Below are positions 9,332 to 20,000 of a stretch of 64,000 nucleotides of DNA, piece by piece. The stretch is from the NCBI RefSeq assembly GCF_041261445.1, contig NZ_JBGCCU010000006.1:62001-126000 (forward strand). Direction: 5' to 3'. Both the position numbers and the translations under genes were made by a program. The first letter of the stretch is position 1, and every line of letters begins with the position of its first letter. Origin of the DNA: Catenulispora sp. EB89 (GTDB lineage Bacteria > Actinomycetota > Actinomycetes > Streptomycetales > Catenulisporaceae). The notes under the pieces were generated by a model, which searched no databases, had not been told where the DNA came from, and worked only from the letters and a program-made list of their open reading frames with translations.

Positions 9332-12300
9332 TCAGGCGTCAGATCGAGCCCTGATCAACTCCTCGATCGCGGCGGCGAGTCCGGCCACGGTCTGATTGCC
9401 GAACAGCTCCTGGATGCCCACCTTGACGCCGAACGTCTTGCTGAGTCGGTCCACCATCCGCATCGCCTGCAGCGAGTTCCCGCCGCTGTCGAAGAAGCCG
9501 CCCCCGGGCTCGATCTGCCCGACGTCCAGAACCTCGGCGAAGCAGCGTGCGACCTGTTCCTCCATCGGCGTCGCCGGGGAGGACGGGGCGGCGCCGCCCT
9601 CGGCGGTGTCGGCGGGCGAGGGCAGCGCTTTGTGGTCGACTTTCCAGCCGTCCTCGTTCATGGGGAACTCGTCCAAGAACACCCATGCGCTCGGCACCAT
9701 GTAGTCCGGCAGCGAATCCCCCAAGTGCCGACGCAACTCCGCGGCCGCCGGCGGCTCGCCCACGGACGTGAGATAGGCGATCAGCCGGTTCTCGCCGTGG
9801 CTGTCCGGACGCATCAGGACAATGGCGCGCCGGACGCCGGGATGGGACTGCAGCGCGAGCTCGATCTCGCCGAGTTCGATACGCAGCCCGCGCAGCTTCA
9901 CCTGGTTGTCCATCCGGCCCAGGAAGTCGATCTGGCCGGCGGCGTTCCAGCGAACCAGGTCGCCGCTGCGGTAGACCTTGCCAGGGGGGTTGAATGGATC
10001 GGCGACGAACTTCTGCGCGGTCGCCTCAGGCTGGTTGAGATAGCCCCGGGCCAGTCCGCCCTGGTCCCCGCCGATGAGCAGTTCGCCGTTGACACCCTTG
10101 GGGACCAGGTTGTCCCACCGGTCGACGACGTACACCCGCCGGTTCGGATGCGGACGGCCGATCGGCGGCGACGTCCGCCACTCGACGTGGTCCACCTTGT
10201 ATTCCGTCTGCGCGACCGCGCATTCCGTCGGCCCGTACAAGTTGAGGAAGGTCCGCCCCGGCAGGTTCCACTTGTTGACCAGAGCCGGATCGAGCCCTTC
10301 GGCTCCGCCCACGATGTACTTCAGATCCGGGAGCGAGTCCGGATCGAGCAGCGACTGCATGGCCAGCGGCAGCGCCGCATAGGTGACCCGCTGCTCGCGC
10401 ATCAGGGTACTGAGCGCGCCTATGGAGTCCAGGTCATCGGCGTGCACCGCGACCACCGTCGCGCCGACCAGGAATGCCGTCCACATCTCGCCCTGCGACT
10501 GGTCGAAGGTGAGCGCGGGCAGCTGGAGCAGACGGTCAGAGGCCTGGAACCCGAACGAATCGCGGAACGCCTCGCGGAACAGCGACATCCCCCGGTGTTC
10601 GATCAGCACGCCCTTCGGCACGCCGGTCGAGCCCGATGTGTAGATGACGTAGGCAAGCGAATCCGGGGCCGCCTCCGGCAGCGGCGCGCCGTCGGCCTCG
10701 GCCTCGATCTTCTGCCAGTCGGCGTCCAGCAGGACGACGGCCCGGTCCGCCGGCTCGTCGAGGGAGTCCGCGAACGCCGAACTGGTGAGGACCACGGGAG
10801 CGGCCGCGTCGCGGATCATCAAGCCGACCCTGGCGGCCGGCAGCTTCGGGTCCATCACCGTGTAGGCGCAGCCGGCCTTCAGCACCCCGACCATCGCCAC
10901 GAACGCGTCGATCCGACGGTCCAGCACGATGGCCACGACCTGTCCGGGCTCGGCCCCGAGTGCCCGCAGGTACCGCGCCAGGTGGTCGCTGCGCCGGCTC
11001 AGTTCGCCGTAGCTCAGCTCGGCGCCACCGCAGACCACGGCGACCGCGTCCGGCCGGGCCTGCGCGACCCGGTCCACGCTCGCGTACAAGGGGTCGGCCG
11101 AGTATTCGGCGTGCCCGCCGTTGCCCAGGCCGAGCAGCTCGTCCTGCTCCCTGCGCGTCAGCAGGGGCATCTGGGAGACCCTCAGGGACGGCCGGTCCAC
11201 CGCCGCGGCCAGCACGACCTCGAGGTGATCGAGCAACGCGCTGATCCGCCACTCGTCGAACAGGTCGCGGGAGTATTCGACGCGGGCCGTCAGGTGATCG
11301 CCGTCCTCGATGAACTCGATCACCATGTCGAAGGCCAACCCCGTCGCGGGCATGGGGACCGGCGTACAGATCAGGCCCGGCAGATCGAGACCGGCGCCGG
11401 AATCCGCCGCCCGCAGCAGCTGGGCCTCTATCTGGAACAGCGGGTTCTTACCAGCCGCACGGACCGGCTGGAGCTTGTCCACGATAAGGCTCAGCGGGAC
11501 TTCCTGATGCTCGTACAGATCCATGTTGGCGTCCGCCACCCGCTCCAGCAAGGCGCTGAAGGCGGGGTCGCCGGACAGGTCGGTACGCAGGACGACCATG
11601 TTGACGAAGCAGCCGACGGCACGCTCAGCCTCCTCGTCCGTCCGGTTGGGCATGGGCACGCCCACCGGAAGGTCGTCCTGGCCCGTGTACCGGCTCAGCA
11701 CGACGTTCAGCGCGGACACCAAAACCATGTACAGCGAGGCGCCGTGCTCCTCGGCCAGGCGCCGCGCCCGCGAGAGCAACTCGTCCGGGAAGGGCTTGGC
11801 GACCGTGGCCTCACCGCGGCTCGGCCCCTCCCGCCAAGGCCGGTCCTCGGGGAACTCCAGCGCCGGCAGGCCGGTCAGCCGCTCCGTCCACCAGGTGAGT
11901 TCCTCGTCGAGCCGCTCGCCGCTCATCCGCGCCCGCTGCCGGGTCGCGTATTGGACGTAGGACGGCGCCGGCTTATCGAGGTCGGGCTCGCGCCCTTCCA
12001 GCAGCGCCGCGTACATCAGGCCGAGCTCGCGCGTCATCACCTCGTCCGACCAGCCGTCGGTCGCGATGTGGTGCACGATCTGCACGAAGACGTGGTCGTC
12101 GTCGGCCAGCTTGAGCAGCTGGTACCGGTACACGGGCCCGTGCTCCAGGTCGAACGGGACACCGGCCAGCCGGCGCACCTTCTCCTGGCACAGCCGCAGC
12201 TGCTCCTGCTCGGCGGACCCGCCGAGCGCGAGCACCTCGAGCTCGACCGGCGCCGGCGGCTGCGTCACCTGGAAGGGCACCCCGTCGATCGAGTGGAACG

Positions 12301-12499
12301 TCATCCGCAGCGCGTCGTGCCGGGCCACAAGTCGCGTCAGGCAGTCTTGCAGAACGTCGACACGAAGCGGTCCGCGGAGTCGGACAGCTGTAATGACGTG
12401 GTACGCCATCGCCCCGGGGTTGAGCTTCTCGAGGAACCAGATCTGTTCCTGGACGAAGGACAGAGGCACGCCCTTGTCAGGGTCTGGCGATGTGGTCAT
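9332..12499 (-). CDS. NRPS, C - A - T
   Basis: 1,055 residues from the ATG at 12499, chosen because GGAG lies eight bases upstream; the frame is open to 12574 without a good SD. Condensation domain (about 10-440) has HHIATDG at 143-149. Adenylation domain (about 465-970) has YTSGSTGVPKGV, an A4 region [32 protein letters not shown] and RSGDLVRW. The carrier has the Ser in GGGFFDSGGNSLQAM. By-eye specificity residues are D-Q-G-A-I-G-L-V-A plus the usual Lys, which match no code I recognise. A C domain at the N-terminus means it takes an upstream acyl or peptidyl donor, while the carrier probably passes to the C domain of the 1033-6795 protein. It is the first gene of the block A operon, whose promoter should lie in the 12,500-13,309 gap. 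Confidence 0.93.
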   Translation of the reverse strand: MTTSPDPDKGVPLSFVQEQIWFLEKLNPGAMAYHVITAVRLRGPLRVDVLQDCLTRLVARHDALRMTFHSIDGVPFQVTQPPAPVELEVLALGGSAEQEQLRLCQEKVRRLAGVPFDLEHGPVYRYQLLKLADDDHVFVQIVHHIATDGWSDEVMTRELGLMYAALLEGREPDLDKPAPSYVQYATRQRARMSGERLDEELTWWTERLTGLPALEFPEDRPWREGPSRGEATVAKPFPDELLSRARRLAEEHGASLYMVLVSALNVVLSRYTGQDDLPVGVPMPNRTDEEAERAVGCFVNMVVLRTDLSGDPAFSALLERVADANMDLYEHQEVPLSLIVDKLQPVRAAGKNPLFQIEAQLLRAADSGAGLDLPGLICTPVPMPATGLAFDMVIEFIEDGDHLTARVEYSRDLFDEWRISALLDHLEVVLAAAVDRPSLRVSQMPLLTRREQDELLGLGNGGHAEYSADPLYASVDRVAQARPDAVAVVCGGAELSYGELSRRSDHLARYLRALGAEPGQVVAIVLDRRIDAFVAMVGVLKAGCAYTVMDPKLPAARVGLMIRDAAAPVVLTSSAFADSLDEPADRAVVLLDADWQKIEAEADGAPLPEAAPDSLAYVIYTSGSTGVPKGVLIEHRGMSLFREAFRDSFGFQASDRLLQLPALTFDQSQGEMWTAFLVGATVVAVHADDLDSIGALSTLMREQRVTYAALPLAMQSLLDPDSLPDLKYIVGGAEGLDPALVNKWNLPGRTFLNLYGPTECAVAQTEYKVDHVEWRTSPPIGRPHPNRRVYVVDRWDNLVPKGVNGELLIGGDQGGLARGYLNQPEATAQKFVADPFNPPGKVYRSGDLVRWNAAGQIDFLGRMDNQVKLRGLRIELGEIELALQSHPGVRRAIVLMRPDSHGENRLIAYLTSVGEPPAAAELRRHLGDSLPDYMVPSAWVFLDEFPMNEDGWKVDHKALPSPADTAEGGAAPSSPATPMEEQVARCFAEVLDVGQIEPGGGFFDSGGNSLQAMRMVDRLSKTFGVKVGIQELFGNQTVAGLAAAIEELIRARSDA

Positions 12500-13309
12500 A
12501 CCTGCACTCCAGTTCGGTTCCTCGTATGTGGCCATGAAGCCGAGAGTCGCGATACTGCCGTGACCGCACTGCACTCAAAGGTTTTGGTTTCTCCGGCGGG
12601 TGAAGGCGCGCCGCGCCGACGCTCGCTGGTCGTCTCGACCGCGACGCGTACCGATCGTCAACGGCGAGGTGGGAATATCGGGTAGGTCAGGGACGGTACG
12701 CGTATGAGGTGTTCTACGCGGCCCCGAAGGGGGCTCTGCTTCTGGAAGCCCGGCAGGTCCCGGGCGTGTGATGGCTGCTGTACCGGCCCGGACAGCCGTG
12801 GCGGGTTTCCGTCACGCGCACGACGCGGAGGGTCGAGATCGACGGACGAATCGGACGTTCGGCTCGATCCACGAGCTTGCGCAAGCCACTGACGCGACCC
12901 TCAGCCATGTCGAGCACGCTGCGAAGTCCTCCTCGAGTTCCCCGTCCGGAACAGGCCTGGTGCGGGCCTGACCGGGCATCAAGCGGCCAGTCAGTGATCA
13001 GCACTTCACCCGGGGGCACGCCCCGCAGCGGCAACCACACATCGGCCCTGCCTCACCGTCGACGCCGAGGAGGCGGACCACGTCCTAGACGGGAGGTATG
13101 TATACGAACTTTGACATCACCCCCGTGTGTCTGAGTAGTACGCTATCTCACGCCCGACGAGCAGGGCAAGCATTAACGGGATGGTTTCACAGTTCTCTGA
13201 ATCGTGTATGAGGGGTTTGACACAGGATCCTGCGACACGACGTCGCCGGAGGTGACATCCGCCGCGCGACCGCCTGATACGGGGCGGCGGTTCTGGAGGG
13301 AGTCCGAGC
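12500..13309. promoter_or_regulatory. 810-bp divergent intergenic region between two NRPS operons
   Basis: No convincing gene is seen here; short frames on both strands lack SD sites and look random. The region must carry promoters for the minus-strand operon starting at 12499 and the plus-strand operon starting at 13310. On the plus strand a TTGACA at 13111-13116 is followed 19 bases later by TAGTAC, a weak candidate sigma-70 promoter. A second TTGACA lies at 13217-13222 without a clear -10. The hydroxylase gene has a good SD, GGAGGGAG, just before its ATG. No operator could be defined. Confidence 0.45.
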
Positions 13310-14323
13310 ATGGCCAATTCCTCAGAGATCGACTGTCAGGTGGTCGCCGGCAGACCCGCAACGCTTCAGGTACCGGGGATCACGGACATCGGCGGAGCCG
13401 GTGAGTGGGTACGAGCGGCCCTGCCGGGCATCAGGGCCGCGCTCCTGGAGCACGGTGCCCTGTATCTGCGCGGCCTGCCGATCCGGAGCCTCCAGGACTT
13501 CGCGGCCATGCGCGACGAGCTGATCCCGGAGCGCACGCCGTACCGGGAGAAGGCCACGCCGCGCACCGCCTTCGGCCACGACGTCTACTCCTCCACCGAC
13601 CTGCCGCCGTCGCAAGCCATCCGGATGCACAACGAGAACAGCTACACGCTGACCTTTCCCGGGCTGTTGCTCTTCGGCTGCCTGACGGCACCCGCCGAGG
13701 GCGGCGCGACCCCGGTGGCCGACTGCCGCCGGGTACTGCCCGCGGTGCCGTCGCCTCTGGCGGAGAGGATGCGGAAGTCCGGCTGGCGGCTGAACCGCAG
13801 CTTCTCCGAGTACGTCTCCACGAGCTGGCAGACCGCGTTCGCCACCGACGACCCGGCCGACGTGGCGGAGTATTGTGACAGGAACCTGATAGCGCACGGC
13901 TGGCGCGACGACGGCACGCTCCGCACCAGCCAGGTGCGGCCCGGCATCATCAGGCATCCGGTGAGCGGCGAACAGGTCTGGTTCAACCACCAGCTCTTCT
14001 GGAACGAGTGGGCGCTCGACGAAGAAGTGCGCGAGGCGCTGGTCGACGAGTTCGGCCGCGACGGGCTCCCGTTCAGCACCGAGTTCGGCGACGGCAGCCC
14101 TCTGACACGTGAGGACCTGATGGAAATCCAGGGCGCGTACGACGCCGCGACGGTTCGCCAGCCCTGGAATCCGGGCGACTTGCTGTTGGTCGACAACATC
14201 CTGACGGCGCACGGCCGGGATCCGTTCCATGGTGACCGCAGGATCGTGGTGGCCATGGGCGAGCCGGTCGAGCTGACCGCGTGCCGGCCGACCGTTCCGC
14301 CCGCGAAGGGTGCCTGGTCGTGA
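13310..14323 (+). CDS. TauD/SyrP-like Fe(II)/2-oxoglutarate hydroxylase
   Basis: 337 residues of the TauD/TfdA superfamily, closest in pattern to SyrP-type enzymes that beta-hydroxylate an amino acid held on a carrier protein. The metal ligands are visible as H107-N-E109 ([13 protein letters not shown]) and H301 in [13 protein letters not shown], where the arginine binds 2-oxoglutarate. The SyrP-like C-terminal block [10 protein letters not shown] is present. The Asp of the common HxD motif is Glu here, as in many SyrP-like and clavaminate-synthase-like members. The stop codon overlaps the GTG start of the A-T gene (GTGA). This suggests that the enzyme acts on the aminoacyl group loaded by that A-T protein. 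The ATG at 13310 has the SD GGAGGGAG. Confidence 0.88.
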   Translation: MANSSEIDCQVVAGRPATLQVPGITDIGGAGEWVRAALPGIRAALLEHGALYLRGLPIRSLQDFAAMRDELIPERTPYREKATPRTAFGHDVYSSTDLPPSQAIRMHNENSYTLTFPGLLLFGCLTAPAEGGATPVADCRRVLPAVPSPLAERMRKSGWRLNRSFSEYVSTSWQTAFATDDPADVAEYCDRNLIAHGWRDDGTLRTSQVRPGIIRHPVSGEQVWFNHQLFWNEWALDEEVREALVDEFGRDGLPFSTEFGDGSPLTREDLMEIQGAYDAATVRQPWNPGDLLLVDNILTAHGRDPFHGDRRIVVAMGEPVELTACRPTVPPAKGAWS

Positions 14324-16134
14324 CGGGCACCCCGAACGCGAGTGCCGCCGATCCGGTGGAGCGGTTCGCCCGCACGGCCGCGCAGGCGCCGGACCGGACA
14401 GCCGTCCGGGCCGGGGCGCGGACCCTGACCTTCGCAGAGCTCGATGACAGGACCGCGCGGCTGGCGAGCCGGCTGGCGGGGGTCGGCGTCGGCGTCGGAG
14501 ACCGGGTCGGAGTCAGCCTGGACCGCGGTCCCGGCCTGGTCGTCGCCCTGCTCGCGGTCTGGCGGGCCGGCGCCGCCTACGTGCCGCTGGATCCCGCGTA
14601 CCCGGCGCGGCGGCGGGAGCACATGGCTACACAGGCCGGTGTCAGAGTGCTGCTGGCCGAGGGCAACGGCAACAACGACAGGACGCGGCTCCCCGGGGTA
14701 GCGGTGGTCGATCCCAGCGAGCCGGACCCCAGCCCGCCGGCCGCGGCCGGCCGGGTGTCCGCGCTCGACGCGGCATACGTGATCTACACCTCCGGCTCCA
14801 CCGGCGATCCCAACGGGGTCGAGGTGACCCGCGGCGGTGTGGCAGGCCTGATCGCCTCGCTGGAGTCGGCCGGGCTGTACGCCGCCGAGCCGCGTGTCGT
14901 CGGCTGGAACGCCAGCGTGTCGTTCGACGCCTCGGTCCAGCAGTGGGCGCGAGTGTGCCGGGGCGACACGATCGTCGTCCTCAGCGAGGAGGAGCGCACC
15001 GATCCCGAGCGCCTGCGCGCCGCGATCGACGAGTACGGGATCGACGATCTCGACCTCACGCCCTCGCACTGGCAGCTGCTGAGGACCTGCCTGCTCGCAC
15101 CGGGCCGGCCCGTCCGGCTGTTCATGGGCGGCGAGCCCGTCCCGGAGCGGACGTGGCAGGAAGTCAGCACAGCGGTGGCGGACGGGCTGCTGGAAGCGGC
15201 CAATCTCTACGGTCCCACCGAGTGCACGGTCGACTCCACCGCCGCCTGGATCTCCGGCGGCTCCGCGCACATCGGCGATGCCCTGCCGGGCGCGCGCATC
15301 CATGTCCTGCGTCCTGATCTGACGCCCGTCACCGAACCGGGCGAGGCGGGAGAGCTCTACATCGGCGGGACCGGACTGGCCCGCGGCTACGTCGCCGGTC
15401 CGGCGCTGACCGCGGCGCGGTTCGTCGCCGACCCGTTCGCCGCCAACGGTGCCCGCCTGTACCGGACCGGCGACCAGGTCCGCCGGCGCCCGGACGGCAC
15501 GCTGGAGTTCCTGGGCCGCGCCGACGGCCAGGTGAAGGTCCGCGGCTACCGGATCGAGCTGGGCGAGGTCGAGGCGGCGATCGCCGCGTACCCGGGTGTG
15601 AGGGCCGCGGTGGTTGCGATCCGCGCCGATGTGGCCTCCGACGGGCAGCTGGCGGGGTACTACGTCGCGGCGGATCCGGTGCCGGCCGCCGCGTTGCGCG
15701 AGCACTGCCGAGCGCGACTGCCCGAGTTCATGGTGCCGGTGTTCTTCATGCCGCTGGAGGCCGTGCCGCTGACGGTCAACGGCAAGGTCGACCGTGCACG
15801 GCTGCCGGCGCCGACCGCGGACGGTGCCACGGACGGGGACGGGGCCGGGGACGGGGCCGGCGGGTCCGACGCCCCCACGGGGGTCTTCGAGGAACTGATC
15901 GCGAGCGTCTGGTCGGAGGTCCTGGGGCTGGACCGGATCAGCGCGGACGACGACTTCTTCGCCCTCGGCGGCCACTCGATGGTCGCACTGCGTGTGGTCG
16001 CCCGGCTGAAGAAGGACCTGGGCCTGTCAGTACGGACCAGAACGGTGTATCAGCACCCGAGACTGCGCGACCTGGCCGACTACCTCGAGGCCGCCCGCCG
16101 CGAGGACGGGACGACCGAGACCGCCGACCGCTGA
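14320..16134 (+). CDS. Stand-alone NRPS adenylation-carrier (A-T) protein
   Basis: 604 residues from a GTG at 14320 that overlaps the hydroxylase stop. Adenylation core motifs: [87 protein letters not shown] and the A10 lysine in [11 protein letters not shown]. The carrier has [12 protein letters not shown] with its phosphopantetheine Ser. By-eye specificity residues are D-A-Q-L-F-G-L-V-D-K, a polar-looking pocket that I cannot assign. The A3 loop has Asn where nearly all A domains have Lys (GDPNGV rather than PKGV); this Lys contacts the phosphates, so activity may be reduced. With the neighbouring hydroxylase and thioesterase this resembles a side-pathway cassette that makes a hydroxylated amino acid and releases or transfers it. 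Confidence 0.9.
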   Translation: MTGTPNASAADPVERFARTAAQAPDRTAVRAGARTLTFAELDDRTARLASRLAGVGVGVGDRVGVSLDRGPGLVVALLAVWRAGAAYVPLDPAYPARRREHMATQAGVRVLLAEGNGNNDRTRLPGVAVVDPSEPDPSPPAAAGRVSALDAAYVIYTSGSTGDPNGVEVTRGGVAGLIASLESAGLYAAEPRVVGWNASVSFDASVQQWARVCRGDTIVVLSEEERTDPERLRAAIDEYGIDDLDLTPSHWQLLRTCLLAPGRPVRLFMGGEPVPERTWQEVSTAVADGLLEAANLYGPTECTVDSTAAWISGGSAHIGDALPGARIHVLRPDLTPVTEPGEAGELYIGGTGLARGYVAGPALTAARFVADPFAANGARLYRTGDQVRRRPDGTLEFLGRADGQVKVRGYRIELGEVEAAIAAYPGVRAAVVAIRADVASDGQLAGYYVAADPVPAAALREHCRARLPEFMVPVFFMPLEAVPLTVNGKVDRARLPAPTADGATDGDGAGDGAGGSDAPTGVFEELIASVWSEVLGLDRISADDDFFALGGHSMVALRVVARLKKDLGLSVRTRTVYQHPRLRDLADYLEAARREDGTTETADR

Positions 16135-16158
16135 CCGCTGACGCGAAGGGAATCACTC

Positions 16159-16965
16159 ATGTCTTCTTCCCGCCAGGACACGACCGTCGTCAAGCAGCGC
16201 CGACTGCCGAACCCGGCGCGCACACTGGCCTGCCTGGGTTTCTGCGGCGGCGGCAGCGGCGCCTTCCACGCGTGGCTCGACGTACTGCCGCCGGGCGTCG
16301 AACTGGCCACCATCTGCTACCCCGGCCGGGAGGGCCGGCACTCCGAGGAATTCGCCACCGACTGGGACGCACTCGCGGACGACACGACACAGGCAGTGCT
16401 CGCCGTCGCGGCCGAGGGCCCCTACGTTCTCTTCGGCCACAGCATGGGCGCGTGGATGGCGTTCGATGTCACGGCGAGGGTCGAGCAGGCCGGGAGCAGA
16501 CCGCCAGAGTTTTTGCTCGTCTCGTCGGCGAACGCGCCGAGCGCCGGACTGAGGTCCCGGGACATGTTCCCCGCCCAACAGGAGACCGATCAGCAGCTCC
16601 TTGAATGGATGCGCACCTACGGACTCATCCCCGACTACGCCCTGGAGGACCCCGATCTAGTGGAAATGGCGGTCGAGCTCATGCGCGCCGACATCAAGGT
16701 CCGTGACACCTTCCACTACACCGCGGGCACCCGGATCCGGACCCCGCTGCACGTGCTGACGGGGTCGGAGGACACCACCATCGAGGCGGACGCGGGAAAG
16801 CGCTGGGAAGCCCTGGCACGAGGCGCGTTCAGGCACGATGTGCTTCCCGGCGGCCATTTCTACACGCCCGAGATCTGGCGTCGGCTGCCGGCTTTCGTCG
16901 CCACGCTCGCCGCCGACGACGCTACCGCCGCCAACGCCGCCAACGCCGCTGACGCCGACGGCTGA
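16159..16965 (+). CDS. Type II thioesterase (GrsT/TycF-like)
   Basis: 268 residues, alpha/beta-hydrolase fold. Nucleophile elbow FGHSMGAW with Ser95, catalytic His233 in GGHFYTPEIW, and the N-terminal hallmark LGFCGGGSGAFHAW. Type II thioesterases remove wrongly loaded groups from carrier proteins; here it may also release the hydroxylated amino acid from the preceding A-T protein. It starts 24 bases after that gene with an SD-like GAAGGGA. The C-terminus is a low-complexity Ala/Asn-rich tail (ATAANAANAADADG). It is convergent with the 17045-20953 NRPS, and a terminator hairpin lies between them. Confidence 0.92.
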   Translation: MSSSRQDTTVVKQRRLPNPARTLACLGFCGGGSGAFHAWLDVLPPGVELATICYPGREGRHSEEFATDWDALADDTTQAVLAVAAEGPYVLFGHSMGAWMAFDVTARVEQAGSRPPEFLLVSSANAPSAGLRSRDMFPAQQETDQQLLEWMRTYGLIPDYALEDPDLVEMAVELMRADIKVRDTFHYTAGTRIRTPLHVLTGSEDTTIEADAGKRWEALARGAFRHDVLPGGHFYTPEIWRRLPAFVATLAADDATAANAANAADADG

Positions 16966-17005
16966 CGTCGGCAGCAGGCGACGACCGGGTGCTTTCCATG
17001 CGCTA

Positions 17006-17040
17006 CGGAGGCGCAGAGCTGATGCCGCTCTGCGCCTCCG
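17006..17040. terminator. Bidirectional hairpin terminator
   Basis: A perfect 13-bp stem, CGGAGGCGCAGAG at 17006-17018 and CTCTGCGCCTCCG at 17028-17040, with a 9-base loop. It lies between two convergent genes. It has no U-tract, which is common for actinomycete terminators. Confidence 0.85.
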
Positions 17041-17044
17041 CCGT

Positions 17045-20000
17045 CTAGCCCACCGGCACGCTCAGCGGACGGACCGAATCATCACGGGCCACGGTCTCCA
17101 TCAGCAGCCGGAGCCGGTTCGCGATCGCCCGGGCCGCGGCCTCGTCGAAGATGTCGGCGCTGTACTCGATCACACCTGCCAGCCCACCCGGAGAGGGCGC
17201 AAAGGTCACGGACAGATCGAAGGGGGTCGAGCCGGTGTCGGCCGGCCGGGGCTGGACGGGCGGTCCGCCGAGCCGCAGCGAGCGCAGCGGGGCGTCGTCG
17301 AACCGGAACATCACCTGGATGCCGGGCACGGGTGTCGATCCCTTGGTCCGCCCGGTGTCCAGCTCGCCCATCAGCCGCCCGAAGGACAGGTTCTGATGAG
17401 CGGACGCCGCGTCGACCTCGTCGCGGACCCGGCCCATCAGTTCGTGGAAATCGGGGTCCGCGCTCAGGTCAAGCCGGATCGGGACCGTGTTGGAGAACAG
17501 GCCGGCGATGGGCTCGAGGCTCGGGTTGGTCCGCAGGGTGGCGGGCGTTCCGATGACGAGGTCTGTCAGTCCCGTCGACTGAGAGAGGAGAACCGACAGG
17601 CCCACCAACAGCGTCGTCGGCAGGGACGCGCTCCCCCGCTTCGCGATCTCGGAGAGGCGGTCGCGCAGCCTACGGTCCCAGGTGAAGGAGTACCGGCCGC
17701 TCTGATAGGTCCGCTTGCCCTCGCGCTCGCGCGCGGTGGCGAACTCCATGGTCGCGGGGGCGCCCGCCAGCCGCTCGCGCCAGTAGTCCGTGTCACAGTC
17801 CATTGACCCGTCATGGGCATGCGCGCGCTGCCAGAGGACGTAGTCCAGGTACCGCGAAGGCAGCTCCCGGACGTCGGCGCCGGCCTGCCCGTCCGGCTCG
17901 GTCTCGGCCTGGTAGAAGATCCCGAGTTCGCGCAGCAGGATGCTCAGTGTCCAGGTGTCACAGGCGATCTGATGGAAGACCAGGACCAGTGCCCCGCTGG
18001 CTTTCGCGGTGCGGCCGTTCCCAGGGCTGTGCGGATCGCTGACGAGGTGCACCCTGACCAGGCGGCCGCGCTCCACGTCGAGGGGTTCGGCCGACGCCCG
18101 CCGGACCGCGGCGTCCAGAGCCCGGCCCGAACCGGGAACGGCATCGCCCGCGTCATGGAATTCCAGGTCGATCTCCCAGGGTTCGCCGACCCGCTGCCAG
18201 GGACGCCCCGCCACCTCGGAGAAACTCGTCCGCAGCACCTCGTGCCGGGCGATCAGGCGGTTCAGGGCACGCCGCAACGCCTGCTGGTCGAGTTCCTCGT
18301 ACCAGGTCATCGACAGCGCGATGTTGCCGACAGCCGTGCCGGCGGCGGTCCGTTCCAGCGCCCAGGCGGGTTCCTGGGCGAACGAGAGCGGACCGAAGGC
18401 CTCCGTGGTGTGCGGCAGGAACGCGTCCTGACTCACGGCGCCTCGGGCCGAGGCCGCCTCGACCGCGGTCGCCAGTTCGGCCAGAGTGGCCCCGCCGAGC
18501 ACCGCGCTCGGCGCGATCTCGACGCCGAGCCGGGTCCGGATCCGGGAGGCGACCATCATGGCCCGCAGCGATCGGCCGCCCAGGTCGAAGAACTTGTCCT
18601 CGAGCACGACCCGGGGGACGCCGAGGACCTCGCACCACACCTCGGCCAGCTCCCGCTGCACCTTCGTGGCCGGCTCAGTACCCTGAGCCAGGGTGCGGGA
18701 CGGCGCCGACGGCAGGGCCGACAGGCGACCGCGGTCGACCTTTCCGTTCGGGTTGAGCGGAAGCTCGGCGAGCTGCACCAGGCGCGGCAGCATGTGGGCC
18801 GGCAGGGTGTGGGCGATCCGCGAAGTCAGCAGGTCCAGGTCGAGGTCCCCGCCGTCGTCCCCACCGTCGTCCTCGTCGGCGATGACGTAGCCGACCAGCT
18901 CGTCCTCGCCCCCGGCCCGCCGGGCCACGACCACGACGGCGTCCCGCACGCCCGGCTGCCGGCGCAGCGTCGCCTCGATCTCGCCGAGCTCGATCCGCAG
19001 TCCGCGGATCTTGACCTGGAAGTCCAGTCGGCCGAGCAGCTCCACCTGTCCGTCCGGCCGGAACCTGGCCAGGTCTCCGGTGCGGTACAGCCGTTCCGAG
19101 ACAGGCCCGTGCGACCAGGAGAAGAACCTGTCGGCCGTCTCTTCCGGACGCCCGATGTAGCCCTCGGCGAGCCCGACACCGGCCAGGTGCAGCTCTCCGG
19201 AGATCCCCATCGGAACCGGGGCACGCGAGCCGTCGAGGATGTAGACCCGCTGGTTGGCCATCGGACGCCCGTAGGGGATGCTGTTCCAGCCCGGCAGCGG
19301 TGAGCCCGCCTCGGTCAGCGTCGTGTGGATGGACGCCTCGGTGGCCCCGCCCATCACGATCACCCGCACGTCCGGAGCGAACTTGCGGAGCCGGTCGGGC
19401 GTCTCGGGGTTGACCCAGTCCCCGCCCAACAGGACCAGTCGCAGCGGACGCGTCGCGGTGACGCCCACTTCCAGGTGCGCGAGGTAGGCCTCCAGAAGCG
19501 CCGGTGCCGAGTTCCACACCGTGATCGAGTACTTGGTGATCAGCGCGTCCCATTGGCTGGGGTCCTGGGCCTGGGAGGTCGCCGGGGCGATGACGGTCCC
19601 GCCCGAGATCGTCATCCCGATGAACTCGAAGACGGACATGTCGAAGCTGATCGAGGACAGCGCGAGCAGCCGGTCCCCGTCTCCGATGCCGAAGCGGGTG
19701 CGCAGGTCCAGAAGGTTGTTGACGACGCCGCGATGCCGCAGGGCGATGCCCTTGGACTGACCGGTCGAGCCGGACGTGTAGATCACGTAGCACAGGTCGT
19801 CGGGCCGGCTGCCCACGTCCGGGCAGTCGGAGGAGGACTGCGCGATCTGGGCGGCGTCACGGTCCAGCAGGACGACGGGTATCTCCTGGTTCGGCACCGC
19901 CGAGCGGAACTCGGTCTCGCTGATCAGCACGCAGCATTCGGCGTTCTCGGCCATGTACTCAAGGCGGCCGGCCGGGTAGCGCGGATCGAACGGCACGTAG

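Noticed and set aside
8876-12685. 1,269-residue plus-strand open frame
   Set aside because: Runs antisense through the flavoprotein and C-A-T NRPS genes. The opposite strand has complete catalytic motifs, so this is a high-GC frame artefact.
12714-13040. 108-residue minus-strand frame in the divergent NRPS intergenic region
   Set aside because: No SD, Arg/Gly-rich composition and no recognisable fold; treated as non-coding.
13642-15975. 777-residue minus-strand open frame
   Set aside because: Antisense to the hydroxylase and A-T genes, which carry the HxE/His and A-domain motifs.
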